From Nitratireductor aestuarii (GTDB taxonomy: Bacteria; Pseudomonadota; Alphaproteobacteria; Rhizobiales; Rhizobiaceae): a stretch of 64,000 nucleotides of DNA. This document shows, in pieces, positions 11,201 through 20,418 of the stretch (position 1 is the stretch's first letter; each line of letters opens with the position of its first letter). The stretch is taken from assembly GCF_014641695.1 (NCBI RefSeq), contig NZ_BMIF01000008.1, forward strand, positions 124,001-188,000, given 5' to 3'. The notes under the pieces are model-generated. The model searched no databases and was not told where the DNA came from. It worked only from the letters and a program-made list of their open reading frames with translations. A program made the position numbers and the translations under genes.

Positions 11201-11510
11201 GGTGCGCTTCAGCCACGAAGGCGCGGAAATCCTTCATCTGCCCGTAGGACGGATTGATGGCGCGGTAATCAGCGATGTCGTAACCGTCGTCCCGGAGTGG
11301 CGAGGGATAGAAGGGCAGGAGCCAGATCGTGTTGACGCCAAGCTCCTGGATATAGTCCAGCCGCTGCATGAGGCCTGCAAAGTCGCCGATGCCGTCGTTG
11401 TTGGCGTCCTGAAATGCCTTGATGTGCAGCTGGTAGATGATCGCATCCTTGTACCAGTCGCGCTGGTTGCGATCGATGATCCCGTCGGTCTTGGGGCTGC
11501 TGTGCTTCAT
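8208..11510 (-). CDS. treS: Trehalose synthase fused to maltokinase (TreS-Mak)
   Basis: Two-enzyme fusion of 1100 residues. Residues 1 to about 550 form a GH13 trehalose synthase that interconverts trehalose and maltose, with Asp215 ([10 protein letters not shown]), Glu257 (LLAEANQW) and Asp323 (RNHDELTLE). Residues from about 580 to the end form a maltokinase that makes maltose-1-phosphate with ATP. Its kinase motifs are IHGDYHLGQ (Asp952) and IDFEGEP (Asp969). The ATG at 11510 overlaps the glgE stop as ATGA, and its own stop overlaps the glgB start the same way. The fusion channels trehalose to maltose-1-phosphate, the donor for GlgE next door. Both catalytic sets look intact. Confidence 0.96.
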   Translation of the reverse strand: MKHSSPKTDGIIDRNQRDWYKDAIIYQLHIKAFQDANNDGIGDFAGLMQRLDYIQELGVNTIWLLPFYPSPLRDDGYDIADYRAINPSYGQMKDFRAFVAEAHRRGLRVITELVINHTSDQHPWFQRARTAKPGSPARDFYVWSDTDAKFPETRIIFLDTEKSNWTWDPVAGQYYWHRFYSHQPDLNFDNPRVLQEVLKVMHFWLEMGVDGLRLDAIPYLIEREGTNNENLPETHDVLKKIRAELDAHYEDRMLLAEANQWPEDTRPYFGEGDECHMGFHFPLMPRMYMALAQEDRHPISDIMRQTPEIPDECQWGIFLRNHDELTLEMVTDRERDYLWQTYADDKRARINLGIRRRLAPLMQNDRRKIELMNSMLMSMPGTPILYYGDELGMGDNYYLGDRDGVRTPMQWSPDLNAGFSRANPQQLYLPVILDPIYGYQAINVERQASDPSSLLNWMRKLIAVRKQHPAFGRGTFRMLYPRNRKILAYIRQHEDDVILCVANLSRAAQAVELDLHDWKGMVPLEVTGRSPFPPIGDLPYLVTLPAHGFYWFHLTNETEAPHWHQQVPDILPEFITLTTRDGSIRNALEGREGRQFEAETLPRFLELQRWFGAKDKAIQSAKLKTLSELPDTKFVLAVSTVNLGDQEQKYFLPLSSRWGEEHIAFGAPTLSYTLAKLRRGSRVGALIDGAYDPDLSLALLDGLRQGLELEGPAGRVVFRPNAPAEAFADVDSPHPTGIEQSNVSIICGDSVILKIYRRLRPGPQPEVEMARFLTNETDFKGMPAFMGSIDHETQDGECTVLATAFSFVRNQGDAWYALTSALQRHLQDWEALRTSATPETEQEPAFPRELEVGERLGRRTAELHAALATPTEDADFAMEPTAQADVLLWTEAARTDVVEMFDALERASADSLTEGAAELRNELLAKHDSTLERLQRGLTLTPSGGRTRIHGDYHLGQVLVEHDEFIIIDFEGEPRRTIEERRAKMSPLRDVAGMLRSIDYLARSILRETVRGLPPESARAAQERLQLWRDTTVAQFLEGYRSEIEGSSVHPEDREFETALLDLFLIQKAAYEIMYELSNRPAWAELPMSGLLELLGGEDA

Positions 11511-13543
11511 CTATGGGCTCCAGGCGGGATAAGGCGCCAGATTGCGTAGGGGCGTTGATTGGGATCGAGGTTCAGGCGCTGGGATTTGCCGTGCCAGGTG
11601 AAGTGATTGCCGTGAATCAGGTCCTGGACTTCTATGGATGCATCATCCGGCAGGCCGAACTCCCAGAGCGGGATCTCGAAGTCGAATTCCTGCGAGTTCT
11701 GCGGATCAAGCAGGACGTGGAACAGCACGAAATCGCCTGACGCCTTGTCATTCTTGGCGTAGTAGAGAACCTGATCGTTCCAGGCATTGTAGAACCTGAG
11801 CGAGGTGAACGCCTTCATGGCCGGCTGTTCACGCCGCAGGCGGTTCACGAGGCGGATGTCATCCTGGATATTGCCCTGCTGGTCCATGTCCCAGACGCGG
11901 AGCTGGTACTTCTCCGAGTCGAGATACTCTTCCTTGCCGGGAACGGGTGCTGCCTCGCAGATCTCATAGCCGTTGTAGATGCCGTAGCTGCCGGAAAGAG
12001 TGGCGGCGAGCACGAGGCGGGTGCGGAAGCCCGGGCGTCCACTCGTCTGCAGGAAGTATGGGTTGATGTCCGGCGTGTTCACGAAGAAGTTCGGCCGCAT
12101 GTAGTAGCGGCATTCCTCGGTGGTCAGCTCGGTCAGGTACTCCGTCAGCTCCTGCTTGGTGTTGCGCCACGTGTAGTAGGTATAAGACTGGGTGAAGCCG
12201 ACCTTGGCCAGCCGCTTCATAACCTTGGGTCGCGTGAAGGCTTCTGAAAGGAAGACGACTTCGGGGTGCTGCGTCTTCACTTCGCGGATCATCCATTCCC
12301 AGAAGGGGAAGGGCTTTGTGTGCGGGTTGTCGACGCGGAAGATCGTTACCCCATGGCCGATCCAGAACAGGACGATGTCGCGCAGCGCGTACCAGAGGCC
12401 CGGGATCGCCTCGCGGTAGAAATGGACGTTGACGATGTCTTCGTATTTCTTCGGCGGGTTCTCGGCGAACTTGATGGTGCCATCCGGCCGCCAGTCAAAC
12501 CATTCCGGATGCTCCTTGATCCATGGATGGTCCGGCGAGCACTGGATCGCGAAGTCGAGCGCGATCAGGATACCTTCCGCGCGGGCGGCTTCAACCAGCC
12601 GGTGAAAATCCTCGAATGTGCCGAGCTCGGGATGTATCGCGTCGTGACCGCCGTCTTCCGAGCCGATGGCATAGGGGCTGCCCGGATCGTTGGGACCAGC
12701 TGTCAGGCTGTTGTTCGGGCCCTTGCGGTTGGTCCGGCCGATCGGGTGGATGGGCGGGAAGTAGAGGACGTCGAAGCCCAGATTCTTCACGTAAGGGAGA
12801 CGGGCGATCACGTCATCGAAGGTGCCATGGCGGCTCATGTCGCCCGACTGCGAACGCGGCATGAGCTCGTACCAGGCGCCGAAGCCAGCGATTTGCGGCT
12901 CCACCCAAATCTCCAGCGTGCGCATACAGCGCGACAGGTTGGTGCGCGGACCGGCCTTGCGCATGCAGCGCCGCGTCTCGGGCGCTAGCAGGATCGTCAG
13001 CTTGTGGGTGGTTTCGCTGACGGAGTTGAGCGACTTCACGATCGCCTGCAGCGCCGGCTCGTGCTCGGAGCCTGCGGCCTGCTCAGCGGCGGCTTCAACG
13101 AGATGATCGCCCTCGATCGTCTCAAGCGAGACGTCCTGACCCGCGTTGATCTTCTTTTCGGTGTCGCGCAGCCATGTCGCGAAGAGGTCGCGCCAGGCGA
13201 TGATCGTGAACTCGTGGCTGCCGAGCCTTTCGAAGCGGACGGTTCCGGCCCAACGATCGTTGTCGACGAAACGCATCGGGGCGGTGTGCCACATCTCGTC
13301 GCCCCGACAACGCCACTCAATGGCGGCGTTGATGACGTCGTGGCCGTCGCTGAAGATATCAGCTTCGATGACGCAGTCTTCGCCCACGACAGCCTTGGCC
13401 GGAAAGCGGCCGCCGTCGATCTCGTGGGATACGTTCTCGATGACAACTCGTGTCTGGGCAAGTTCGCGCAACGCCGCGTCGGCGGCGTCCGGAACGTCAG
13501 TGATTGGCAGTCTCGATTTTTTGGAGGCTGATATACGCGCCAT
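11507..13543 (-). CDS. glgE: Alpha-1,4-glucan:maltose-1-phosphate maltosyltransferase
   Basis: GH13 subfamily 3 enzyme of about 678 residues that adds maltosyl units from maltose-1-phosphate to alpha-1,4 glucan. The N-terminal part is the GlgE-specific domain (RVVIENVSHEIDGGRFPAK). The barrel shows the nucleophile Asp405 (FRVDNPHTKP) and acid/base Glu434 (FLSEAFTRP). I took the ATG at 13543, preceded by GGGGAG, rather than the longer frame to 13609. Its stop overlaps the treS start. An 80-base gap to treY carries a GGAAC-N18-TT promoter candidate, so glgE to treZ may form a stress sub-operon. Confidence 0.95.
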   Translation of the reverse strand: MARISASKKSRLPITDVPDAADAALRELAQTRVVIENVSHEIDGGRFPAKAVVGEDCVIEADIFSDGHDVINAAIEWRCRGDEMWHTAPMRFVDNDRWAGTVRFERLGSHEFTIIAWRDLFATWLRDTEKKINAGQDVSLETIEGDHLVEAAAEQAAGSEHEPALQAIVKSLNSVSETTHKLTILLAPETRRCMRKAGPRTNLSRCMRTLEIWVEPQIAGFGAWYELMPRSQSGDMSRHGTFDDVIARLPYVKNLGFDVLYFPPIHPIGRTNRKGPNNSLTAGPNDPGSPYAIGSEDGGHDAIHPELGTFEDFHRLVEAARAEGILIALDFAIQCSPDHPWIKEHPEWFDWRPDGTIKFAENPPKKYEDIVNVHFYREAIPGLWYALRDIVLFWIGHGVTIFRVDNPHTKPFPFWEWMIREVKTQHPEVVFLSEAFTRPKVMKRLAKVGFTQSYTYYTWRNTKQELTEYLTELTTEECRYYMRPNFFVNTPDINPYFLQTSGRPGFRTRLVLAATLSGSYGIYNGYEICEAAPVPGKEEYLDSEKYQLRVWDMDQQGNIQDDIRLVNRLRREQPAMKAFTSLRFYNAWNDQVLYYAKNDKASGDFVLFHVLLDPQNSQEFDFEIPLWEFGLPDDASIEVQDLIHGNHFTWHGKSQRLNLDPNQRPYAIWRLIPPGAHR

Positions 13544-13566
13544 GTTGCTCCCCGGTTGGCAAGTTA

Positions 13567-13593
13567 AGAACCGAGCAGGGCGGAAGTTGTTCC
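13567..13593 (-). promoter_or_regulatory. Candidate EcfG/RpoE2-type promoter before glgE
   Basis: On the minus strand GGAAC (complement of 13589-13593) is followed after exactly 18 bases by TT (complement of 13569-13570), with -10 context GGTT. This fits the rhizobial general-stress consensus GGAAC-N18/19-TT. The start of transcription would be near 13562, about 20 bases before the glgE ATG and inside the only non-overlapping gap of the operon. Confidence 0.5.
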
Positions 13594-13623
13594 GGTCGAG
13601 GCCGGTCAAATTTCAGGAACCGG

Positions 13624-16053
13624 CTAATGCACGAGCGCGACCCACGGGGCGGTGGCGAACCGGCCGAGGTTGAGGCGGGAGCCGGAGGTAATCTGCGCAT
13701 CTTCGCTGCCGGCCAGCCGGTTCGTGAACGGTTTGCCCTGAAGCGCTTCCGGCAGCGTGATTTCCGTCTGCTGCATCACATCCGGGCGGATATGTCCGGT
13801 CTCTTCGATAAGCCCTAGCGTCAGGCGGGGCGCGATGACGATCAGGTGGCGATCACCTCTCGAACGGCTGAAGGCGATCATATGTTTGGCGAATGGTCCG
13901 GTGACCTCCAGCGGCTGGTAATCGCCATTATTGAACAGGGCGGGATGCTGGGTCCTTGCGTTGGCGAGGCGAGCGATCATGGCCTGCTTGCGCGCTGGAA
14001 GGCTCTCGCCGCCACCTTGCAGCATCTCTTCAAGTTTGGCGAAATCTGGTGGGCGGCGGTTATCCGGATCGACAAGGCTCAGGTCCTCAGCTTCCGAACC
14101 CTGATAGATGTCCGGGATGCCGGGGCAGGCCATCTTCAGAAGCGTCTGGGTCAGGCTGTTGTTGTGCGCAGCCATGATGAAGGGCTGAAGCGTGCGTGAG
14201 AAATCTTCGCGGAACGCGGCATTCTCAAGCGCGCCATCAACGAAGGTGATGACGGCTTCCTCGTAGGCTTCATCGACTTCCGTCCAGCTGGTCCGCTGCT
14301 TTGCCTCCCGCAGCGCTTTCTGCAGGTAAGCCTCCAAACGGTCGTGGAGGGGTGGAAGTGCTGCCTCATTAAACGGATAGGGCCAGACGCCAGCCAATGC
14401 CTGATAGACAAGCCATTCAAGTTCCGGCTCCAAAACGTCAGGGAAACGGTTCATGGACTTCCAGCGCTCCAATCCTTCGGCCCAGAGCTCTGGGGCTTCC
14501 GAAATGGCATAAAGTCTAGCTCGGGCATCCTCGCCGCGCTTGGTATCGTGCGTTGACGTGCCGGAGAGCGAGTGGTCCAGTCGCGCGGCGCGTTCCTCCA
14601 TCCGCCGATGAAACCGCTCGACATTGCCGGCGGGATGGGCCGGGTCACAGCCGACCTCGTTCAGCGCCAGAAAACGATGGTCGCGGTAGAAGAGCGTATC
14701 TTCCACGCCCTTTGCCATGGCGGGGCCGGAAAGCTGTTCGAAGCGGATGCGGGCGAGGCGGGCAGCCTCCTCGTCGCGGATCGGGGCCTCTCCCTTGAAG
14801 AAAGAAACGAGCTCCTGCAGCGTGTCGTGTCCATCGGGGAGATATTGCATCGCCTCCACCGCCGCCGCTTCCAGAACCCGGCCATCGCGCTCCGGCATTG
14901 CTCCGCCCGCGCCATAGGTGCGGTAGACCGGCATGGCCGCCAGAAGCGCCAGCAGCGCTTCCTTGATATCGGGATTCGGCTCAACCGCGCGGGAGAGCAG
15001 CCCCACCAGCCGATCGACCTCGCCGGCAAAATTGTTCTCAAGGATCTGCCGCTTGGCTTCCCTGCGGATGGAGAGCGTGTCAGCGCTGCCGGTCCGAGTC
15101 TCGTAGAGCTGGGAAAGTTTCTCGAGCCCCGCATCCGAGGGCAACACGTCGGCTATCATGTCGATGAACTCGTAGCCGCTGGTGCCCTCGATCGGCCATT
15201 CGGACGGCAATAACTCGTCGCCAACCAGAATTTTCTCGACGATGATGTAGGTGTCATCGCCCACGGCCTCACGCAGGCGGGCGAGGTATCCACCGGGATC
15301 GGCAAGGCCGTCCACGTGGTCGATGCGCAGGCCATCCACCTTGCCGTCGCGGACAAGTTCCAGCGTCAGGCGATGCACATCGTTGAACACCGGCTCGTCC
15401 TCGACGCGTACGCCCACAAGCCCGGTGACTTCAAAGAAGCGGCGATAGCTCAGCCGTTTGGAAGCTTCTTTCCAGTAGGTCAGTTCCCAGGGTTGTGCCG
15501 AGAGGATCTCACGGAGGTTGTCCGCGTCGCTGTCAAAGGGCGGGCTTTCGGGGTGAAGCGGAAAGTGGTTGTCGAAATAGGCAAGCGCGGGCGAACCATC
15601 CTCGGCGCCTGGTACGATCGCAAGCTCTCCGGCTGCGATCACTTCCTCAAGCGGTGACCCAAGCACCGGCAGCGTCAGCTTCTGCGACCAATCGATGTCG
15701 AAGTGGCGGGCGTAGCGGCTCTGCTCGCCCCATCGCAGCACATCCCGCCACCAGGGGTTTTCCAGCGAGGCCGCCATGTGGTTCGGTACAATGTCGAGGA
15801 TGAGGCCCATGCCAGCCTGTTTCAAGGCTGTGTGCATTCTTTCAAAACCTTCCCGGCCACCCAGCGCCGGGTCGAAGACATTGTGATCGACCACGTCGTA
15901 GCCGTGGGTGGAGCCGGAGGTCGCCTGATAGATTGGCGAGGCGTAGAGGTGGCTGATGCCGAGCTTTTGCAGGTAGGGGACCAGCGCGGCTGCGCGGTCG
16001 AAATCCATGCCTTCACGAAACTGCAGGCGGTAGGTGGCGGTCGGTAGCTTCAT
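13624..16053 (-). CDS. treY: Malto-oligosyltrehalose synthase
   Basis: GH13 enzyme of 809 residues that turns the reducing-end alpha-1,4 bond of a maltodextrin into an alpha,alpha-1,1 bond; TreZ then cuts off trehalose. The N-terminus (MKLPTATYRLQFREGM and the following GISHLYASPIY) is typical of TreY. Catalytic residues are Asp245 (LRIDHVDGLADP) and Glu273 (IIVEKILV), with the family motif GTSTHDTKRGED further on. The ATG at 16053 overlaps the malQ stop as ATGA. Length is normal for the bacterial family. Together with TreZ at the far end of the operon it makes trehalose from glycogen or maltodextrin. Confidence 0.96.
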   Translation of the reverse strand: MKLPTATYRLQFREGMDFDRAAALVPYLQKLGISHLYASPIYQATSGSTHGYDVVDHNVFDPALGGREGFERMHTALKQAGMGLILDIVPNHMAASLENPWWRDVLRWGEQSRYARHFDIDWSQKLTLPVLGSPLEEVIAAGELAIVPGAEDGSPALAYFDNHFPLHPESPPFDSDADNLREILSAQPWELTYWKEASKRLSYRRFFEVTGLVGVRVEDEPVFNDVHRLTLELVRDGKVDGLRIDHVDGLADPGGYLARLREAVGDDTYIIVEKILVGDELLPSEWPIEGTSGYEFIDMIADVLPSDAGLEKLSQLYETRTGSADTLSIRREAKRQILENNFAGEVDRLVGLLSRAVEPNPDIKEALLALLAAMPVYRTYGAGGAMPERDGRVLEAAAVEAMQYLPDGHDTLQELVSFFKGEAPIRDEEAARLARIRFEQLSGPAMAKGVEDTLFYRDHRFLALNEVGCDPAHPAGNVERFHRRMEERAARLDHSLSGTSTHDTKRGEDARARLYAISEAPELWAEGLERWKSMNRFPDVLEPELEWLVYQALAGVWPYPFNEAALPPLHDRLEAYLQKALREAKQRTSWTEVDEAYEEAVITFVDGALENAAFREDFSRTLQPFIMAAHNNSLTQTLLKMACPGIPDIYQGSEAEDLSLVDPDNRRPPDFAKLEEMLQGGGESLPARKQAMIARLANARTQHPALFNNGDYQPLEVTGPFAKHMIAFSRSRGDRHLIVIAPRLTLGLIEETGHIRPDVMQQTEITLPEALQGKPFTNRLAGSEDAQITSGSRLNLGRFATAPWVALVH

Positions 16054-17849
16054 CGGTGGCGCTCCCCGCGCATGGCGTCCGTTATGGGTGTGAACAGGGG
16101 CAGTTCCTGCAGTTCTTCAAGCGTGACGGGGAGCTTTCGCCGCCAGTTCGGATATTCCCTATGGGTGCCGGGAAGGTTGGTGGGGTCCTGCTCGCCGACG
16201 ATATCCGCCAGCCTTACCGCCACCAGCATTGCGGAGGATTGCGCGAGCTTCCTGTGCACATCCGCTGCCAGCTGCAGCTCCAGCACCTCAGGCGCGTTGT
16301 CGTTCGAGCCTCGACCATTCGAGACCAGCTTCACCATTGCCTCGCGTTCCTTGGTTCGGGCGAGCGCCTGCTCGGCTGCGCTCTCTTCATCGATGAGCTT
16401 GTAGTCGCGTCTCAACTCGATGTCCTTGCCGGACCACCAGCCGCGCAGTGTCGGCAGATCGTGTGTCGAGAGGCAGGCGAGCGTCTGGCGCGGGTACCTT
16501 TCTGGCGACAGGAAGCGGCCCGTCTTGTCCTGTTCGAAGTAGAGGATGCTGTTCGACAGGATGGCAGCCGCCGACATGGCCTCGCGAAAACCGTCCGGCA
16601 CATGGCCCAAGTCCTCGCCGATCATGATGACCTCAAGCTTGCGCGACAGAGCGGCCAGTCGCTCCACCATGTCCTCAAGGGGGAAGCGGAGATATGCACC
16701 CTGCGCGGGCGACGAGCCGTATGGAATGAAGAATAGCTGCCAGAGCGCCATGGCGTGATCGATGCGCAGCGCGCCGGCGTGACGGGAAGCGCCACGGATG
16801 AGGTCGAGCAACGGGGCGAAATCCTGCTGCCAGAGCGCGAGCGGCGAGAAGCCCGCCACGCCCCAGCCCTGACCCTCCGTGCTGAAATAGTCCGGCGGCG
16901 CGCCGATCGTAGCATCCTGGATGTAGTCCTGGGGCCGGCTCCACGTGGCCGATCCACCCGGCGCTTCGCCCACGGCCATATCGAGGTAGAGCCCGATGCG
17001 CATGCCCGCTGCTCTGGCGCGGTCGGCGGCATCCTTCAGCTGCCGGTCAGCCAGCCATTGCAGCCATTCGTGGAAGGCGACGTCGTCGCCATTGGTGCTG
17101 GCGAAATATTGCACCGTGCGGGTTTCAGGCGACTGGAAATCATCCGGCCAGCTCGTCCATTCCGCGCCGGAGCCCCGCTCAACCATCTCGGCCGATATGG
17201 CCTCAAAAAGCGCGTGGAGCCGGAGCATCTCGCCACGCTCGGCACGGAAAGCCTCGAATTCTTCTGAAAGGAAGCTGTCCTGCTGCGTCCAGTTCTTCCA
17301 GGCGTCGCGAAGGATGCCCAGCTTGAAACGACTGACGGCGGCGTAGTCGACGAACTCGCCGTCCTCTTCGGGGACTTTTAGTTCCGACACACCCGGAACC
17401 TTTTCCAGCGCGATATAGAGCGGATTGAGGAAGCGCCGGTTTGACGGTGAGAAGGGGCTGGTGGCTTCCGGGTCTGCCAAAAAGAGCGCGTGCAGCGGCG
17501 TGACGCCGACAAAGTCAGCGCCTGCGGCACCGAAGATTTCGCAGAGCCTGGCCAAATCCTCGAAATCACCGATCCCGAAGTTGCGGGACGAGCGCAGTTC
17601 GTAGAGCTGGCAGGCGATTCCCCAGGTCTTTCCGATCTCGAGCCATGGAGGAATGAAGCAGCGGGTGCCCCTCGCGTAGACAGGCTTGGGCGGAATCACC
17701 GCCGCAAGTGCATCGAGGGCGGGTTTGTCGCCGCCAGCTTCAAGCGCCCTTATCAATGCGGCTTCAGTCTCGCCGTCGATCAACTGCGGCGCACCTGCCT
17801 CCATCGCGAAGCCCGCGATCAGGTTCCTGTATCCATCTGCCGATGTCAT
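16050..17849 (-). CDS. malQ: 4-alpha-glucanotransferase (amylomaltase)
   Basis: GH77 enzyme of 599 residues that shuffles alpha-1,4 glucan segments between maltodextrins. An N-terminal region precedes the barrel, which has GIGDFEDL, Asp364 (ALRIDHAM), Glu412 (MIGEDLGHVP) and Asp464 (STHDLPTLRGWW), matching nucleophile, acid/base and third carboxylate of the family. The ATG at 17849 has AGGGAC about 8 bases upstream. It is the first gene of the operon, divergent from the DUF1003 gene. The likely role is to regenerate longer maltodextrins from the short chains left by GlgX and TreY. Confidence 0.94.
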   Translation of the reverse strand: MTSADGYRNLIAGFAMEAGAPQLIDGETEAALIRALEAGGDKPALDALAAVIPPKPVYARGTRCFIPPWLEIGKTWGIACQLYELRSSRNFGIGDFEDLARLCEIFGAAGADFVGVTPLHALFLADPEATSPFSPSNRRFLNPLYIALEKVPGVSELKVPEEDGEFVDYAAVSRFKLGILRDAWKNWTQQDSFLSEEFEAFRAERGEMLRLHALFEAISAEMVERGSGAEWTSWPDDFQSPETRTVQYFASTNGDDVAFHEWLQWLADRQLKDAADRARAAGMRIGLYLDMAVGEAPGGSATWSRPQDYIQDATIGAPPDYFSTEGQGWGVAGFSPLALWQQDFAPLLDLIRGASRHAGALRIDHAMALWQLFFIPYGSSPAQGAYLRFPLEDMVERLAALSRKLEVIMIGEDLGHVPDGFREAMSAAAILSNSILYFEQDKTGRFLSPERYPRQTLACLSTHDLPTLRGWWSGKDIELRRDYKLIDEESAAEQALARTKEREAMVKLVSNGRGSNDNAPEVLELQLAADVHRKLAQSSAMLVAVRLADIVGEQDPTNLPGTHREYPNWRRKLPVTLEELQELPLFTPITDAMRGERHR

Positions 17850-17922
17850 GATTTCTTGTCCCTGCCGCGCGGCGTCTTCAATGGCGTTGTTTCCAAGTGT
17901 TCCTCCCGCTCAACAGCCAGAA

Positions 17923-17949
17923 CCAACTCCGCACGACGAGCCTTGTTCC
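17923..17949 (-). promoter_or_regulatory. Candidate EcfG/RpoE2-type promoter before malQ
   Basis: On the minus strand GGAAC (complement of 17945-17949) stands 18 bases before TT (complement of 17925-17926), with -10 context AGTT. The predicted transcript would begin near 17915, about 65 bases before the malQ ATG, and could cover the whole malQ-treZ operon. It fits the rhizobial general-stress sigma consensus. Confidence 0.5.
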
Positions 17950-17958
17950 GTCGAACAA
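17943..17958. promoter_or_regulatory. Inverted repeat in the malQ/DUF1003 divergent region
   Basis: Perfect palindrome TTGTTC-CGTC-GAACAA. It overlaps the GGAAC -35 element of the malQ promoter candidate and lies about 47 bases before the DUF1003 start. Placement suits an operator acting on one or both genes, but no regulator is identified. Confidence 0.3.
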
Positions 17959-18004
17959 AAGCCGCGTCTCAAGGTTCGGGTACTCTCATCAAGAAGGTTG
18001 CATC

Positions 18005-18532
18005 ATGAGCGAAGCAGGGAATGCGAAGCGCGAAGAGGTTTCAGAACCCCTCGCCAACAATGTCGAGGCGCTCATGAGGCGCAGGGAGCGGGAGGCAGAG
18101 CAGGAGATCATCACCGAACGTATCGCCGCGCGGATGGCCGACTTCACCGGCAGCGTCTGGTCCGTGCTGGTTCACGGCGTGATATTCGGGCTTTGGATCC
18201 TCATCAATGTCGGGCTGTTGCCGATCTTCGAGCCATGGGATCCGACGCTCGTGGTGCTCGCGATGATCGCCTCGGTCGAAGCGATCTTTCTCTCCACCTT
18301 CGTGCTCATGAACCAGCGCCGGCAGGCGCGGCTGGACGAGGATCGGGCCGAACTCACGCTGCAGATCAGCCTGCTAGCCGAACATGAGACGACAAAGCTC
18401 GCTAGCCTGCTGATGGCTATTGCTGAGCGGCTTGAGGTCGACGTCCCTGAGGACGTCGACGCCGAGGATCTCACGAAAACCGTATCGCCAGAGGGTGTGC
18501 TGGAGGAGATCCGCCGGAAGCGAAGGGACTAA
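18005..18532 (+). CDS. DUF1003 domain membrane protein
   Basis: Protein of 175 residues with the DUF1003 fold: an N-terminal charged helix, two transmembrane segments (about 60-78 and 90-108) with the family's FGLWILINVG and EAIFLSTFVLMNQ motifs, then a cytoplasmic coiled-coil tail ending in EEIRRKRRD. Function is unknown; members are often associated with stress responses. The ATG at 18005 is preceded by AAGAAGG, so it is chosen over the longer frame from 17897. Its stop overlaps the convergent kinase stop by 4 bases (18529-18532). Confidence 0.82.
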   Translation: MSEAGNAKREEVSEPLANNVEALMRRREREAEQEIITERIAARMADFTGSVWSVLVHGVIFGLWILINVGLLPIFEPWDPTLVVLAMIASVEAIFLSTFVLMNQRRQARLDEDRAELTLQISLLAEHETTKLASLLMAIAERLEVDVPEDVDAEDLTKTVSPEGVLEEIRRKRRD

Positions 18533-20418
18533 CCCTTGCGCTTCCGAAGCGTCACCACCTCAGGCGCCTGGGCGACGAGTTGGCGGGCAGCGGCGAGCAA
18601 TTGCGCTTCCGTAAAGGGCTTGGTGAGCAGCGGCGCGTTCTGGAAGGCGCGCGGCAGCGTCTCTCGCCCGTAGCCCGTGACGAACACGAAAGGAATATTG
18701 CGGCGGGTGAGGGCGGCCGCAATCTCGTCGACAGGCTGGCCGTGAAGGTTGCCATCGAGAAGCGCGCCGTCGATCACCGTCTCGCCGGTGATTGCAGCCA
18801 GGGCCTGTTCGGCCGTGCGGGTCTGGCCGACGACGCTTGCGCCGAATTCCTCGACCAGGCCTTCGATCTCCAGCGCTACAAGGGGCTCGTCCTCAATGAC
18901 AAGGAAGCGCTTGCCAGCCAAAGTTTCTGGTCGATGGTCACTCGCACGCACGACTTCCGCAATGGTTGCGGGGGCCGCAGATGTCGAGATTGAATGCGCG
19001 GCGGTTTCCTCGGAATCCGGGTAGTCCGTCAGCTTTGCCGTGATCGTCCAGATCACGCCCTCGGCCCGGAACGAGACATTCGCCTCGCCATCCGCGCCGG
19101 AGACGATCTGTTCGATCAGCGTGCTGCCGAAACCGCGCTTGCTTGGAACCTTTACGATTGGGCCGCCCGTCTCCGACCAGCTAAGACGAAGCATGCCGTT
19201 GTCGACGGTCCAGTGCAGCTCAATCTTGCCGTCGTCGGTAGAAAGCGCGCCGTACTTGCGCGCGTTGGTGCCAAGCTCGTGCAGGATTAGCGCGAAGTGC
19301 AGGGCCGGCTGGCAGGGCAGGCGCACGCCTGGACCGCGCAGGATGTAGCGCTGCTCATCGATGGAGCCCACATGAAGCTGGTTCCTGATCAGCTCGTCTA
19401 GGTCTACCGGCTGCCACGTGGTGCTGCTGAAAAGCGAGTGGGCGCGTGCCAGTGACTGAAGGCGACCGGTAAAATTGGCGTTGAACTCCTGCGGGCTTGC
19501 CGAGCGCCGCAGCGTCTGGGTAGCGATTGCCTGAACGGTTGCCAGCGTGTTCTTGACGCGGTGGTTGAGCTCGCCAACCAGCAGCTGGCGCGCGTCTTCG
19601 GCGCGTTTGCGCTCGGTGACGTCCAGCACCTGCGAGTTGATGGAGATGAGCCTGCCCGACTGATCCTGCAGGGCGGAGTTATACCACTCGCATTCGATGA
19701 CCGAGCCGTCCTTGTTGTAGACGCGCGCGCTGAACTTGTTGCGCAGCTGATTTCCCGCCAGCATGTCGTTGGCGAGCGCCTTCAGGTCTTCGTGGTCGTC
19801 CTCGTGCAGCCACTTGAACTCCAGCGCGTGCTTGCCCAGCGTCTCGTTCGCGCACCAGCCGAACATGCGCTCTGCGCCCTTGGACCAGGAGACGAGGCGG
19901 AATTTCGGGTCGAACTCCACGATGGCGAGCGGCGAGTTGTCGCTATGTGCCTGCAGGCGCACCAGCGCCTTGCTCAGGTCTTCCGCCGATTGATGCAGCA
20001 GGTCGCGTTGCCATGCGAGCTCCGCCTTCTGGCGCGACAGCTCGAAGAAGATGTCAGTCTTGTTGCGCAGCATCTGCGAATTGATGGGCTTCAGCAGATA
20101 GTCGACCGCACCTGCTTCATAGCCGCGGAAGCGCAGGCTTTCGTCCGTCGCAACGGCAGTCAGGAAGATGATCGGGATATGACGCGTACGCGCCGTTCCT
20201 CGCATCAGTTCCGCGAGCTCGAAGCCGCTCATGCCGGGCATCTGCACATCGAGCAGCGCCAGGGCATATTCGTTGTGAAGCAGCAACTCCAGCGCTTCAG
20301 AGCCGGACTTGGCTGTGTGTAGCTCAAGTCCGTCCCGGTTCAGGAGCGCGACAAGCGCGTTGAGGTTTTCCTCAAGATCGTCGACCAGAAGAAACTTGAC
20401 TGGTTTACGCCAGGGCAT
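18529..20418 (-). CDS. REC-PAS-HWE histidine kinase-REC signalling protein
   Basis: Soluble signalling protein of 629 residues without membrane segments. Order: receiver domain (phospho-Asp57, LALLDVQMPG), coiled linker, PAS domain (about 160-275, ending in DVTERKRAED), HWE/HisKA_2 kinase with His286 in LNHRVKNT, N-box HELGTNARKYGAL and the W-x-E motif in LSWSETGG, then a second receiver (Asp555, LLDGNLHG). The ATG at 20418 follows from a 14-base overlap with cheR. Arrangement suggests phosphotransfer from the upstream hybrid kinase into the first receiver. HWE kinases are known sensors of the alphaproteobacterial general stress response, so a role there is plausible but inferred. Confidence 0.88.
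   Translation of the reverse strand: MPWRKPVKFLLVDDLEENLNALVALLNRDGLELHTAKSGSEALELLLHNEYALALLDVQMPGMSGFELAELMRGTARTRHIPIIFLTAVATDESLRFRGYEAGAVDYLLKPINSQMLRNKTDIFFELSRQKAELAWQRDLLHQSAEDLSKALVRLQAHSDNSPLAIVEFDPKFRLVSWSKGAERMFGWCANETLGKHALEFKWLHEDDHEDLKALANDMLAGNQLRNKFSARVYNKDGSVIECEWYNSALQDQSGRLISINSQVLDVTERKRAEDARQLLVGELNHRVKNTLATVQAIATQTLRRSASPQEFNANFTGRLQSLARAHSLFSSTTWQPVDLDELIRNQLHVGSIDEQRYILRGPGVRLPCQPALHFALILHELGTNARKYGALSTDDGKIELHWTVDNGMLRLSWSETGGPIVKVPSKRGFGSTLIEQIVSGADGEANVSFRAEGVIWTITAKLTDYPDSEETAAHSISTSAAPATIAEVVRASDHRPETLAGKRFLVIEDEPLVALEIEGLVEEFGASVVGQTRTAEQALAAITGETVIDGALLDGNLHGQPVDEIAAALTRRNIPFVFVTGYGRETLPRAFQNAPLLTKPFTEAQLLAAARQLVAQAPEVVTLRKRKG

Noticed and set aside
17896-17907. 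Second GGAAC before malQ
   Set aside because: TT follows after 17, not 18-19, bases, and it lies nearer the start; the upstream site is a better match.
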